NCBI GenBank assembly: GCA_963920525.1
Contig: OY986438.1
Span: 215,388,896-215,452,895, forward strand
Reading direction: 5' to 3'
DNA length: 64,000 nt
Source: Dichetophora obliterata
Lineage: Eukaryota > Arthropoda > Insecta > Diptera > Sciomyzidae
In this document: piece by piece, positions 1 through 11,470 of the stretch
How positions within the stretch are numbered: position 1 is the first letter of the stretch
Layout of the letters: every line of letters begins with the position of its first letter
Made by a program: the position numbers and the translations under genes
The notes under the pieces: model-generated
Database searches by the model: none
Told to the model about the DNA's origin: nothing
The model's input: the letters and a program-made list of their open reading frames with translations, nothing else

Positions 1-781
1 CATGCTCGATGACATGTACGATCACTCGAAAACAAATGAGACCGTCGGACCGACATGTCGGACGAAAATCAAAAATTTTTGATTTTTCTGCCGGTCGGAC
101 CGACATGTGCGATGTTATGAACGCATGTCGTTAGGACTCGCTGCATTTTTTCATTTCATTAAAAGCGTCAGCGGGTGAACAGCAACGAAGCGGAAAAAAT
201 ATTAGAGAAAATTAATATGAAAAACGTTTGAAACATTTTATAATTGTTTATAATTAATTAAAATTGATAAACAATTCTCTAAATATGAAAAATGACTGCT
301 AAATCATAAGGTCATCAAAAAATTGTTTAGCCATTACGCCGATGTGTTCTATTTGAGAGGCAGCAATGAAATGCACATGTACGATTGTTTGAAAGCGCAA
401 CAAAATATTCCCGTTAGTTTGTCGTCGTACATGTCAGCGTACAAGTACGTTCGTCTGAAACCCCCTATTAAAAGCGTCAGTTGGTGAACAGCAACGAAGC
501 GGAAAAAATATTAGTAAAAATTAATATGGAAAACGCGTGAAACATTGAATTTTGTATATAATTAATTGAAATTTAAAAAAACTTTTCTAAAATATAGAAA
601 ATTACTGCTAACTATAAGGTCATCCAAAAATTGTTCAGCCATTACGCCTATGTTTTCTATTTGAGAGCCCGCAATGAAATGAAGTCGTACATATACGATT
701 GCTTAAAAGGTCAACAAAAAATTTCCGTAAGTTTGACGTCGTACATGTCAGCTGACATGTACTCGTGTCTGAAACCCCCTA
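1..781. repeat. Tandem repeat, about 309-bp unit, two copies plus a partial
   Basis: Two consecutive units (about 158-466 and 467-781) share the same order of blocks. Each starts near ATTAAAAGCGTCAG, followed by a GAACAGCAACGAAGCGGAAA block, an ATTAATTA-rich block, and a closing block rich in ACATGT and CGTACATGTC that ends in CTGAAACCCCCTA. Bases 1-157 look like the diverged end of an earlier unit and contain a short palindrome around 65-87. Short ORFs run through the units but are not shared in frame, so the array is treated as non-coding. The window starts inside it, so its true length is unknown. Confidence 0.75.
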
Positions 782-1313
782 ATAAAAAAAAGTTAATTTT
801 CCAAAAATTGTTTGACTTAAACTTAATTTAAGATTATTTTTCTTTTCCAATTTCTAATCGCCTCAAAATCGCATATCGCATGAATAGGAATTATTTCATT
901 GTGCACGGAAATTCGATTCACCTCGCACAGTAATTCACCACATTTCTTTCTGATAGCATCCCTGCTTTTCTAGCAAATCAACACTCTGACGTCACGCTCT
1001 CAATGTCGCCGTTTGACAGCTGACGCCACTCTCACTCGACTTCTTTGTTTGTCAAAGCGAAAATCGAAAAAATTGTTGCTTGTTCAGCATTTGTTTGTTG
1101 TTGCGTTATCGTCCACAACGATTTTGTTTTTATTTAGTGTAAAATTTTATTGTGTCCAAATTTTTTGTGCTCATTTTTTGTCCAGTGTCCATTATCCTTT
1201 TGTTTTGAAAATAAATTACCGGATTATATAGCAAGAATTGAAATACAAAATCAACAAAAAAAAGCAAAATATTAAATTTGTTGCAGTTACGTAGTAGGTA
1301 AAAGTTGAAGGAA
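782..1313 (+). other. Upstream region of the MITD1-like gene
   Basis: No gene is seen here. The stretch lies between the tandem array and the MITD1-like start codon and should hold the promoter and 5' UTR. I see no clear TATA box. The sequence just before the ATG (GAAGGAA followed by ATG at 1314) is compatible with initiation. Confidence 0.4.
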
Positions 1314-2290
1314 ATGAACGCTAAAGATATTCTGATGAAGGCGGTGCAATGCGACCAGGCGGGACGCATCCTGGAGGCACAAAATCTATACCAGGATGGA
1401 ATTCAAATCCTGATGGATCTAGTTTCAGGTGAGTGTCTGCATGGCTGCTTACGCTGGGTGGGAAGAGTGAATGAGTTGTCGTTGCATGTTGCTTTTCGCA
1501 GAGGAGGAGGATTTGGCAAAGAAAAAGATTTTCTACGAGCGCATCAAGGAGTACATCGACCGCGCAGAGCAAATTAAGGAGCGCGTTCATAAGCATGTGA
1601 TACGTGGAGAACTTATAGCCAATATTCCAATCGACGATGGTTCGAATGGACACAGCTACCAGACACTTTTTGGAAAATACCTAAACCCAGACGTTAAGGA
1701 GGTGCTGCTCGAAGAGCCCTACCTTCATGAGAAGTATCATGTATGTGCTCCACATGACTGCTCCTGACATTCTTGCTCATTAATTGTTTATGTTTGATTT
1801 TTAGTTTCAAAACCTTATCACATTTCTCGAGCTTGTGGTTAAGAATTGCCGCCTGGTCAAATACATTCGACTTGTCACAAAGCCTGATTGCAAGTCTCCC
1901 GAATACCAATTGAGTGTTCTGGAGCAAATCAAGTCTGACATGAACAAACGAGGTATCGCATTCAGCATCAAATTGGAAGACTCGTTGCATGACAGAAAAA
2001 TTGTGTAGGTGCTTTTTATTGATAAATTTTGTTAATTTTAGAGCTCATTGCTTGCTTTGGTTGTTAAGATGTAGCAAGTTGTTTTTGGGTTTGTTTTGTT
2101 TTTTTTTTTTTTCAAATCCTCTGTTTCTTTTTGCAGACTAAGCAATGGCTACATCATTAAAATTGGACGAGGGCTACACTTTTTCAAGGCAACAAATCCG
2201 ATGTATTCCTTGGGTCTGTGCGACTACGATTTCCGCAAGTGTTTGCAAACTGATGTCGATATCTGGCGTACCAAAAATTTTATTGCTTAA
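1314..2290 (+). CDS. MITD1: MIT domain-containing protein 1 (MITD1) homologue, four exons
   Basis: Coding exons are 1314-1428, 1502-1740, 1805-2004 and 2137-2290: 708 nt, 235 residues, stop TAA. Introns begin GTGAGT, GTATGT and GTAGGT, end in AG, are 64-132 bp long, and the frame holds across all three. The N-terminus (MNAKDILMKAVQCDQAGR, then a second helix with LYQDGIQ) is a MIT three-helix bundle, about residues 1-80. The rest, with NGHSYQTLFGKYL, FLELVVKNCRLVKYIRLVTK and a closing IIKIGRGLHFFK segment, matches the PLD-like C-terminal domain of MITD1. Length is close to human MITD1, about 249 residues. Known MITD1 binds ESCRT-III tails through MIT and membranes through the C-terminal domain, acting in abscission at cytokinesis; that role here is inferred. 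The start is the first ATG in frame; an upstream in-frame TTG at 1305 is not needed. Confidence 0.93.
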
Positions 2291-2426
2291 AAATATTATA
2301 GTATTTCGTTTCACATTTTTATATTCATTTAATATTAATACTTTACTTTCAATTAACTTATAAGGATACCTCTAGAGGTTATCCGAAATTTGTTGCAATG
2401 TTTTCTCTTTCTTTATTGTCTGCTCT

Positions 2427-2432
2427 AATAAA
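2427..2432 (+). terminator. Polyadenylation signal AATAAA for the MITD1-like gene
   Basis: AATAAA lies 137 bp after the stop codon and is followed by a T-rich stretch. It is the first canonical signal downstream, giving a short 3' UTR. Confidence 0.6.
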
Positions 2433-2998
2433 TTTGTCATTATATTTTAAGTGTCAAATTAACTCATTTTGATTGAATATACTCTAGAAAAAGAAAAAGC
2501 ATGCAGTTCGTTTTATTTCATTCAAAACAGCACTGGAAAGGCAAAGAAAACCGAGTTGTGGCATAAAAAAGTTTAGAATTAGAATCAGAAACTATTGAGG
2601 TTCTAATACCATCTCCACAAAAACTCCATGTTTCAAACACTAGATTACAAAAAGGGTAAACAAATGGAAACCTTGAAATTAAATTATTAAAAACAAGTTT
2701 TTTGATGTTCGAGTTCGATGGTAGGTCGTTTTCTGTTTTACAAATAAATGCATGTAATCATCCATACCCCCCACCCGATGAACAACTTGACCACTTAATT
2801 TTTTTCACCAGTAAAGTGAAATCCATCGGTAGTTTGTATTGGATTGGTAGGTCGTGTGGTAGTTTGGTTGGTAGATCAAGTTGTTAATTGGACGTTGCTC
2901 TGAATTTTTTTTAAACATTTCAGCGAAAAAATTAGACTAGAATTAATTTTAGTCGCCGCCAGTAAACTTATTGTTGGCGTGCCGTTTGCTGTACAGTG
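2433..2998. other. Spacer, no feature recognised
   Basis: AT-rich spacer between the MITD1-like gene and the first terminal-inverted-repeat element. It holds short repeats of GGTAGGTCGT and GGTAG around 2720-2880 but no coding signal I can support. Confidence 0.4.
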
Positions 2999-3913
2999 CA
3001 CTCAAAAAAATATTCTTGGTGAAATTGATACATAACTTTTGTTAATCCCTAACAAAACGAAATTGTCTAATCCATTCAACTTTATCAAAAATGCTTTATT
3101 TCTTTGTTAATTCCAAATAAATTTTATCCATTTGATTAAAAACAGCAACAAAATTAATACGTTGTTTTGAAGGAATGGTTTTATAATTTTAATAAATAAT
3201 ATTAACCAACTACTTTGTTGGTTTAATCAATAGATTTGTTAGACTGAAGAAATAATTAATGTTATTGATAATCGACCGAGCTAATAAAGACCGAGCTAAG
3301 ATAAAATTCGGGAAAGCTTTAGAATACAGTGCAATTTTTTAAGTGGAAGCTAAGTGTGTGTAAGCTAAATGTGATCTTGTGAAATAATTTTTTTTGTTTT
3401 CAAGTGTACCAATTTTACAATAATGCACCTTCGACATATGAATTTCCATGGATGAATTTCTAAATGCATATATCGTTAGCGATGACTACAAATTGCGCTT
3501 CCTTTTTAATGAATTCAGCATGGATAATATCAACGTTTGTGAATTCCATAATTATATTTATAAGTATGTTTATTATATATAAACTAATAAAATATTTTAA
3601 TCAGAACAACAAAACATTTGAGTATTATTGATATTAAATATGTTTTCAACAGAATAGAAAATTCAACAAATTATTTTTCATGTTGAAATATTCTGTATTC
3701 ATATTGAGAGTTTGTTTTATCAAATGAACAATAAAAAAAGCGATATTCGTGATAAAAGCTTTTATCAAATAAACAAAATAAATGTTTGTCAATATGATTG
3801 TAACTTATCACCTTAAATCTAATTGACAAAAGCTTTTGCTGACTGTATATTGACAAAAAATGTATCAACTAAACCTAGGAATTGGTCAATATGAACAAAT
3901 ATTTCTTTGAGTG
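2999..3913. mobile_element. Non-autonomous terminal-inverted-repeat element, copy A
   Basis: The left end CACTCAAAAAAATATTC is matched by the inverted right end, reverse complement CACTCAAAGAAATATT. The 915-bp body has no transposase ORF. A second copy in opposite orientation occupies 5188-6389: the right part here (3660-3913, with GTGATAAAAGC and CACCTTAAATCTAATTG) is reverse-complemented at 5190-5460, and the left part at 6000-6389. Flanks are TG on the left and TA on the right, so a TA target duplication is possible but decayed. The superfamily is not determined; Tc1/mariner-like MITEs often have this form. Confidence 0.75.
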
Positions 3914-5187
3914 TAGTCGTTGGCGTTGTTACCGTTTTTTACAAATTGTCATGTTTTTATTTTGGCAATTATTTGGTGGTAAAAATGAAAATTGAGCGGT
4001 TGTTAAGAAGTGTAACTAACATTTTTTTGTCCAAAATGGTGACTAATGGCAGTTTATTTCAAATTGCATGAACAACAATTCTTCTCTGACAACTCATTCG
4101 AGTGGAATTGAATCCTCGACTGATTGGGTTCTCTTGCCGCTAGGTACTTTAATTGCACAAATATATTCAATTCAGAGACATAAAAGCTTTTATTTAATCC
4201 TGAGCTACGGTCCATTACTTGAACATAAGAAATCCTTTTGGGCAGCTTTACAAAATTGCTCGTCTCCATTTGGACTTAAATCTTAATTGCTTCAATGTCA
4301 TGTCGTGTCCTGTCGTGTTCCCTGCCGTTGCATCTGCTTGTCTTTGAAATATAGTAGTCTATCGCGACAATCTTGTTGCATGTTCAACAAACGCAATCCT
4401 GCTGCAGATATTTATCCTCATTCGATTACAAGGACAAAAATCAAATTACAAATTCATATGCGGAGCATCCTGAATACTATGCTGCAATTTAGCTCATAAG
4501 CGAAGCACTTAAATTCCCTGCATCCTGGCGTCCTTGTACTGCATCTTGACATCCTAATGTAACATTTTAATAATCTTTCTTGATCCTGTGAGACGTGAGC
4601 AGCCTGAATGAGTTGCTCACTCACTGGTTGCTTCTGGCTGCAGGTGTCTATTTGCTAAATGTATCCTTTAAGTATCCTGTTAAGCTGGTAGGCAGGGCAG
4701 ACATGCATGTTGCTGATGCTTAAATAATTTGAATAATTTATTGTTGTCTTTGTTCCTGTTGTTATTTCTACAGCAGGCGCTTCAGACTACCACAATTTTT
4801 GCTCAAATTGAATGAAATGAACATTTATTGCAAGGACCAAATGACAAACACACAGCTTTTAAGTTTTACATCAGCTATAATTTCCCAGGACATTCCTATA
4901 GTACAAATTTAAAGACAAAGTACAGAAATCAAGCAGAAAAACAGAATAAGTTGATGTAGCTTGTAGGAGGCTTTTCTTTGATTTTAAGATGCTTAACAAA
5001 ATATCGAATAGATGCGAGGATGAGAAAGTGCAAAGCTAGTTAAGTTGAATAACTTTACGACGCACAGTGATTCGACTCCATACAAACGATGGACATAAAA
5101 GGAAGAAGTGGTCAGAATTGAATTGAACATTTTGTTTCTAACTCAACAATGGCATATTGAATCGGAAAACGTACAACAACATACATG
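3914..5187. other. Spacer between inverted element copies, no gene recognised
   Basis: About 1.27 kb between the two inverted copies. It is less AT-rich around 4280-4720, with repeated CATCCTG/TGTCGTG-type words, but the ORFs on either strand are short and show no recognisable domain. With the two copies it forms a potential 3.4-kb inverted structure. Confidence 0.35.
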
Positions 5188-6389
5188 CACTCAAAGGAAT
5201 ATTTATTCATTTTCGCTAATTCCTAGCTTAAGTTGATAATTTTTTTGTCAATATACAGTTAACAAAAATTTTTTCAATTAGATTTAAGGTGATAAGTTAA
5301 AATCATACTGACAAAATTTTTTATTTATTAGATAAATTAATGTTTCAATTTGATATAAGCCTTTATCACGAATATCATGTTTTATTGTTAATTTGATAAA
5401 ACAATCTGTTAATATGAATACAGAATATTTCAACATGAAAAAATTGTTTGTTGAATAGAAAAATGCTTTTCTGTTGAGAATATATTTTTTATCAATAATA
5501 CTAAAAGGTTTTGTTGTTCTGATATAATGTAAAGAGGGAACTAGCTTCCACACACTTAAAAAATTGCACTGAATTTTCAAGCTTGCGCTAATTTTATGTC
5601 CTTACCTTTATTTTGTACTTGATTCCAAGCGCGTCGGAAGCGAATTTCATCTGGGGGGCAGTACAAATGGGGGGGCAGTACAAATGGGGGGCAGTACAAA
5701 TGGTGGTGCAAAAAAAGTTCACCAAAATTTCTTCACATGAAACATGAAGAAGAGAGAAAGAAGAGGAAAATATATAATACAAAAATATTATCGTTGTAAA
5801 AAAAACTGATATTTTGAATAACTTTTCCTTTTAAATTGTTTATCTAGCTAAAAAAGTGCGGGGGCAGCTGCCCCCCTTGCCCCCCGCTTCCGACGCCAAT
5901 GCTTGATTCTAAAAAGCAAATGACGCCACCTAAATACCAAGCCTTTCTTTTTGTTTTCATGATTAATGATTTTTGAAATTGATAATCCATTTTATCGGTA
6001 TGAAATTTAAATTTCGTCTACTTGACTCAATCGAGTATCAATAACATTAATTATTTCTTCACTATAACAAATCTACTTATCAAGCCAACAAAGTAGTTTG
6101 TAAATATTATTTATTAAAATTGTGAAATTTTATTCCGATTAATGGTCGAGTTTGCCAGCGTGAATAAGTTTATATCAAAAATAACAAACTCAGATTTTTC
6201 AAGCTAATAAAACAATTTCTTCAAAACAACGCATTTAATTTGTTGCTATTTGTAATCAAATGGATAAATTTTTTTTTGAATTGACGAAAAAAAAAATTTT
6301 TGATAAAATTGAATTGATTGGACAATTTTGTTTTGTTAGGGATTAATAAAAGTTATGCATCGATTTCACCAAGAATATTTCTTTGAGTG
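5188..6389. mobile_element. Non-autonomous terminal-inverted-repeat element, copy B (inverted, with nested insert)
   Basis: Ends are CACTCAAAGGAATATT on the left and GAATATTTCTTTGAGTG on the right. It is the reverse complement of the element at 2999-3913 but 287 bp longer, nearly all explained by the 276-bp element at 5626-5901 plus its 8-bp duplication. No transposase is seen. Confidence 0.75.
5626..5901. mobile_element. Nested 276-bp hAT-like MITE with 8-bp target duplication
   Basis: Flanked on both sides by CTTGATTC (5618-5625 and 5902-5909), an 8-bp direct repeat. Ends are CAAGCGCGTCGGAAGCG and, as reverse complement, CATTGGCGTCGGAAGCG. Inside the left end is GGGGGGCAGTACAAATGG repeated about three times; near the right end is GGGGGCAGCTGCCCCC. 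No ORF. The 8-bp duplication and CA...TG ends favour hAT, but P-type elements also duplicate 8 bp. Confidence 0.8.
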
Positions 6390-8564
6390 TATATCTTATC
6401 TAGGATGCACACAATATGTATACTTAAATGGAGTGAAACCCAATCAACCATTTAGATTTGTATTAAGGTCAAGCAAACAAACGAACAAAATCAAAGGAGA
6501 AAAAGATATTGGGGTAATTTTTTTAATATAAATTATTTTTGAGACTTGACTCTTTTGTAAAACATATAATAACAGCATTTTGGAAAAAATAAATTTGACC
6601 AAAAAAATCATAAGGGGATACAGTACATACGATACAGTTCAAACTATATTTATTAAGTCCTTTGATTGGACTTTTGAACAAAAAAGTTTAAGTCACACAT
6701 ACATATTTAAAAACAGCGGAAATATTTGCATCGAAAGTCGAAAATATTGATTTGCAAGTCGATTTTTTCTGATTCTTATGTGACAATGTTAAATGAAAAA
6801 GTCGTACTAAAAATTCACGAAATTCACAAAACTTTTTTTAAATTTTTGCAGTCATTTAAAATAAGAAGTATGTTTTTTATTTGTGATTTTTTTTTGTGTT
6901 TGAAATGAAATTATGACTTTTGTGATTTTGTTTTTTTTAATACAACAAGAAAACAAATTTGATCCTTTTCAATAAGTAAAATATTACAACTCCGGTAGTT
7001 TTCGTCTAATTTTCATGTTTGATAGCTCATTTTGAAGAAATTTGAAATAAAAACGAAGTGCATACCAGTTTTTTTGAAAAGTTACACATAAGCAAAGTTA
7101 TCGGTATTTTTTTATGGTAAATATTCCTTTTTTCCCCATATATTCAATCGCCATTTATGTTGTCGTGAGCCAGCATTTATCATTTTTCAAATTCCACAAT
7201 ACTTTATTTTAATTGCATTTACATCACATTTTGAGGGTAAATAGAATCTTTTTAGCTAACGCTTTGGACTCAAATCCAATAATTTTATTTTTCCCCATAC
7301 AAATTAAAGCTGGTCTAATGAACATAATATAGCACTACACTCAGAAAAAAGTTTCTCGGAATATGAAAAAACGCATCATATTTATAGAAAAATGGTATTG
7401 ATTTTGCTCCAGAGAATGCTATTCTCTAAATGTGATCCCAAAAATTCCCTAAAAATGGCAAAAAGCTTCCATTAAAAACAGAAATACTTTCTCATCAATA
7501 AAGACACCTTCTTTTTAACAGAAAAATATTTCTTTACAAAAAGTACAATCGTTTTCTTTATTATGTAAATTTTTGCCGAAAACAAAGAAATATTTATTTA
7601 ATTTTAATAAATCTTTTCTTTAAATCGAGTCTATAGTTTCTCACGAAAAAAAAACACTTTCTTCAAAAGAAAGATATATTTTCTTAATATTGTTTATCTT
7701 CAATTACGATTAAAAATGTATTTTTGTTAAACATTGGTTTTAACTCAGTTCTATGCAAGTAAAAGTATTTATATGAAATTGTGGTTCGGTTGTAAAAATA
7801 TTGGTGAAAAATGTGTTAAGAGTAAAAGGTAGAATTATTGTTGTGGCATTGTTTTCCGGAACTCCTTATGAATATTCCAGACATTTCTTCTGAAAAACGA
7901 TTCAATAAATACATCCAAAGAACCAGTGATAATAAGCAACATCTGTGCAACGTTATTCAAACTGCATCACTACATTTTTTCATTTTGATGGAATTTTTAA
8001 AAGTTATGAATCGTTTTTTTTTTTTTAAATGTTCGATAATTTCACGAAAAAGTGCAATATGTGACACCCAAATGACATAAAAATTTGCCAAAATTTCTGA
8101 TTATGTACACTAAAGCGAAGTTTGAACGACTCAAAATGACGACTCAAAGTCTTAGAAAATGTCTGTTATTGACCAACTTTTTCCTCGAATTCGAAAAATA
8201 TCCGAAAAACCTTATTTTTAGGGAAAAACCGATTAGAGCCACCTCTAAACCTCTTCCAAAAAATCTGAAAAAAATTTCAAAAACACTTGACTTCATAAGC
8301 CTTCGAACACAGGTTGAGCAACTATTAAATTCGAAAAAAATATTCTTTTGGGACACCCTAATGTACATATCTCTGTATCATATCATCTTTTTATACATGA
8401 GATTAATAAATAAAAAATAATATAAAAATTAATTCAGGACTTTGTAATAAAATGAGGGTAAAAATACAAGATTTATTTAAATTGGCTAGAAATATAAGAA
8501 AGAGTAGCAAAACGGGCTAACATATGTATGACATTTTTTTAGTAAAACAAATAAAAAAATTTAA
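6390..8564. other. AT-rich spacer, no gene recognised
   Basis: About 2.2 kb of AT-rich DNA. TACACTCAGAAAAAAG at 7334-7349 looks like one end of a MITE, but I could not find its inverted partner. The longest ORF (8085-8420, +) is lysine- and leucine-rich with no recognised domain and is taken as chance. AAAACTTTTTTTAAATTT-type homopolymer tracts are common. Confidence 0.35.
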
Positions 8565-8568
8565 TTAA

Positions 8569-8839
8569 CCCGCATCCGTCGTCTGTATCAAATTGATGCA
8601 AATTTTTTATTCAGATTTATATATTAAGAACAAATATGCATGTTTTGATTTAAATCTTTTGCTTCTTTAAATTTTGCTAGAATTAAGATTTGCATTTTTT
8701 TTTAAATCAGTAAGCATTCATGCATAAAAAAAAATTTAAAAATTAAAAACATTTCAATGAATTATATATTCTTTTTTTGTCTGCATCAAATTGGTGCACA
8801 ACGTGCTTTTCGTTTATAGAAAGTTCCTATGGATGCAGG
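8569..8839. mobile_element. piggyBac-type MITE (TTAA-flanked), 271 bp
   Basis: TTAA stands at both borders (8565-8568 and 8840-8843). The ends are CCCGCATCC and GGATGCAGG, near-perfect inverted repeats, with a subterminal TCAAATTGATGCA near the left end and GCATCAAATTGGTGCA near the right. TTAA duplication with CCC/GGG ends is the mark of the piggyBac superfamily. No ORF, so it would be mobilised in trans. Confidence 0.78.
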
Positions 8840-8843
8840 TTAA

Positions 8844-9417
8844 AAAATTATTAAAATTCAAATCTTATTTTTTGGTAACAAATGTTGGCGACCCAGTAGA
8901 AATTTGAAAAATTGTAACAATTTGTCTGAAATGTTTTGTTTAACAAATTTCATATACATATTCAAGTCATGAATAAGGTGAATGTGTATATTTTTTGTTA
9001 TTTTAAACTAAACTAATTTAAAAGCAATAAACAAATATATCAACAAAATGCATATTAATTATTCGTTTAAAGTTTTTCATTGTCTGATTTGGCCAAGGGG
9101 GAAAACGGTTGTAGTAGGGAGCATTACTCCCCTCCCTGCTTTACTATACATTAAAATATTAAAATAACATTAATGCTATTAAAATAAACATAACATATTG
9201 TTATTAAAATAACATTATTAATAATAATTAAAAATTAAACCACATACCTGAAGCTTGAAACTATTAAGCAACTCACAAGACCTGTCTTATGTCCTATGTC
9301 GTATAAAAAAGTTCTTCAAATTATTTAATCGTTGTATGGCATACTTTTACCACATGAATTAACAAATATTTTATAATTCGCTTTCTTCCAACTTAATTTA
9401 CCTGATTATCGTGATTT
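8844..9417. other. AT-rich spacer, no gene recognised
   Basis: Contains an A/T simple-sequence block at about 9150-9240 built on ATTAAAATAACAT. No coding or element ends recognised. Confidence 0.35.
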
Positions 9418-9425
9418 GCTTCAAT

Positions 9426-11087
9426 CAGTGTTGCCATGAAAAAAAATTTTACAGCGTAACTTTTGCACTCTGCTCGTCGGATCTCTTGTCGGATTTGTGA
9501 AACTCTAAAAACAAGAACTAAGAAATTTTCAGTCGCATTTTACAACAAAGAATACAAATAAAATATTGCATTTTATTAGACGAATGACGTATATTTAAGG
9601 TTTATTTATTTAAATAAAGCGCATTTTTTTCAAAAGTCAATTCAATAATCATTATAAATATAGAAAATATATTATAATAAATTACATTTTGAAAATATTT
9701 TTGAACACACAAACAAAGAGTCAAATTAAAAATATATTTGCAACACAGTTTGGTTTAATGTAGATCTCTTAAATCGGTAAAAATTAAATGCATAGAGCTA
9801 TAATACATAATTTTTCAATTTTAACTCTATAAATGTAAAGCTTTTGCTTCAAGTAAATTAACGAAACAAATTTTTGTTTTTTTAAGCCAGCAAAAACTAC
9901 AAAAAAAAAATTAGATTTTAGTGAAAAAAATATGTGTAAAAATATATAATTTTTTCGAAGTCATATATACATTGCTTTATTAAATTTGTTTATCAATTCT
10001 TTATCAATTTCAAGACTAAAACTGTTAAAAGATTTCATACGCAGATAATCTTTTTTATGCAGAGTTCCTTCCATTGTATCTAACTCTATTAATATTAATA
10101 TTTATTTGACTAAAAGTTCTCTCAACGTTAGCTGAGGAATTCGGTAAGCTCAACAATTCAAAAATAAATTTTCCCATTATTGGAAATGCAGGAGTACCAT
10201 CGCATTGTATTTTAAAGTTGCCATCAATTTTATTATACAGCCCTATTCCAGAATTCGTCGTAGCGTAAATTTTCTTTCGGATTCGTAATGAAGTATTCTA
10301 CAATGCGAATCGAATTCGAACATTCTTACATTCGTAGCATTGCAACTACACATTTCGAACGTATCAACTTTTGACAGCTGTTGCTCGGATTTTTTCACGA
10401 AAGCCTTGCCTCGACGGATTTGTTTAAGACAAAAGAAAACAATTAAATTTTTATAGAATTAGGTCGTAAAAAAATCCTTATAATTAAATTTTGGTTAATA
10501 AAGTTAAATTATTTTTATTTAAACCTGTGAATATGTTAGTTGAAATTTATTTAGTGCATTTCCTACGTTTCGTAATCCATTTCCAAAGGGTTGATAGAAT
10601 CTCGCAATACTCTTCGACGAATAGATTCTCTATGTGAGAAATCTTCCTTTTATTGTGCAAAAATTGCAATTGCAATGAAATCCATTTAAAATCACAGCTA
10701 AAAAATACAATTTTTATCAAGAAACACTTCAGTTTTTCAATTTTTATTTTTATTTATTTGTCTGCTGTTGAAACCAGTTGTTTTCGAACTCCCGAAAGTA
10801 AGTTCGAAAAGGGGAAGTTTCGTTCGGATTTTGGATTAGCAAATTTGTCGTCTTCGTAGCGTATCTTTACGTTCGGAAATTCATTACGACGTATTCTGGA
10901 ATAGGGCTGATAGTAAATTTTTTCTTTTTATGTATATATGTATATAAAAATATATGCAAAATCGGACGTCGGATCTACTTTTTCTGAAATCGTAACATTT
11001 TGAAGAATTTTGGTCAAATATCGAAATGTCGGATTCAAGTATTAAAATCGTAGCATATCCGATATATCGGACCATATGGCAACGCTG
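9426..11087. mobile_element. hAT-type non-autonomous element with perfect 8-bp target duplication
   Basis: GCTTCAAT occurs immediately left (9418-9425) and right (11088-11095). The left end is CAGTGTTGCCATGAAAAA; the right end reverse complement is CAGCGTTGCCATATGGTCC. CAG-starting terminal repeats and an 8-bp duplication define hAT. The 1662-bp body carries no transposase and includes another element at 10238-10909. A 372-bp relative, with the same ends and subterminal CTCGTCGGAT/CTCGTCAGAT words, is at 44647-45018. Confidence 0.88.
10238..10909. mobile_element. Nested 672-bp MITE with CAGCCCTATTCCAGAAT ends
   Basis: The left end CAGCCCTATTCCAGAATTCG and the right end, read in reverse complement as CAGCCCTATTCCAGAATACG, match over about 28 bases. 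No clear direct repeat flanks it (TTATTATA left, ATAGTAAA right), so the superfamily is open. The body holds several TTCGGA/TTCGTA words and no transposase. It lies wholly inside the hAT element 9426-11087 and is therefore younger than it. Confidence 0.72.
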
Positions 11088-11204
11088 GCTTCAATGCTGC
11101 CGACGTTTAGTGCAGAATCTTCAACGCAAATTATAAGGAAAAAGTAAACAAACACAGCTGACGGCTGTGCGCATAATCTTCCACGTTGCAATCGGCCAAA
11201 AGTA

Positions 11205-11470
11205 CGGAAATGAACAATCGCCCAAAAGAAACTGCTTAAGTTTTTGGGCGATTGTTTATAATGAATGTTTGCCCAAATACTGAAGAATGAATAATCGCCC
11301 AAAAAATATTATTCCCAAGTTTTTAGGGCGATTATTCATTTCGCGATATGGGCGAACGTTCGCAGTTTTGGGTGATTGTTCATCACTTTTGTGACGATTG
11401 TACATTTGGAACAAAGGCCCAATTTTTTTTGGGTGATTGTTAATTTTTGGGTTTAAGCGATTATTCGCAC
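11205..11470. repeat. Cluster of short stem-loops built on AATCGCCCAAAA / TTTTGGGCGATT
   Basis: The word AATCGCCCAAAA occurs near 11215 and 11292, and its inverse TTTTGGGCGATT (or with one change) near 11243, 11325, 11366 and 11429. Adjacent pairs (11212-11256 and 11289-11340) can form hairpins with arms of about 15-18 bp. No ORF or flanking duplication is seen. Confidence 0.65.

Noticed and set aside
7334..7349. MITE end TACACTCAGAAAAAAG
   Set aside because: No inverted partner or flanking duplication found within a few kilobases.
8085..8420. 111-codon + strand ORF
   Set aside because: Lysine- and leucine-rich with no known motif, in AT-rich sequence; likely chance.
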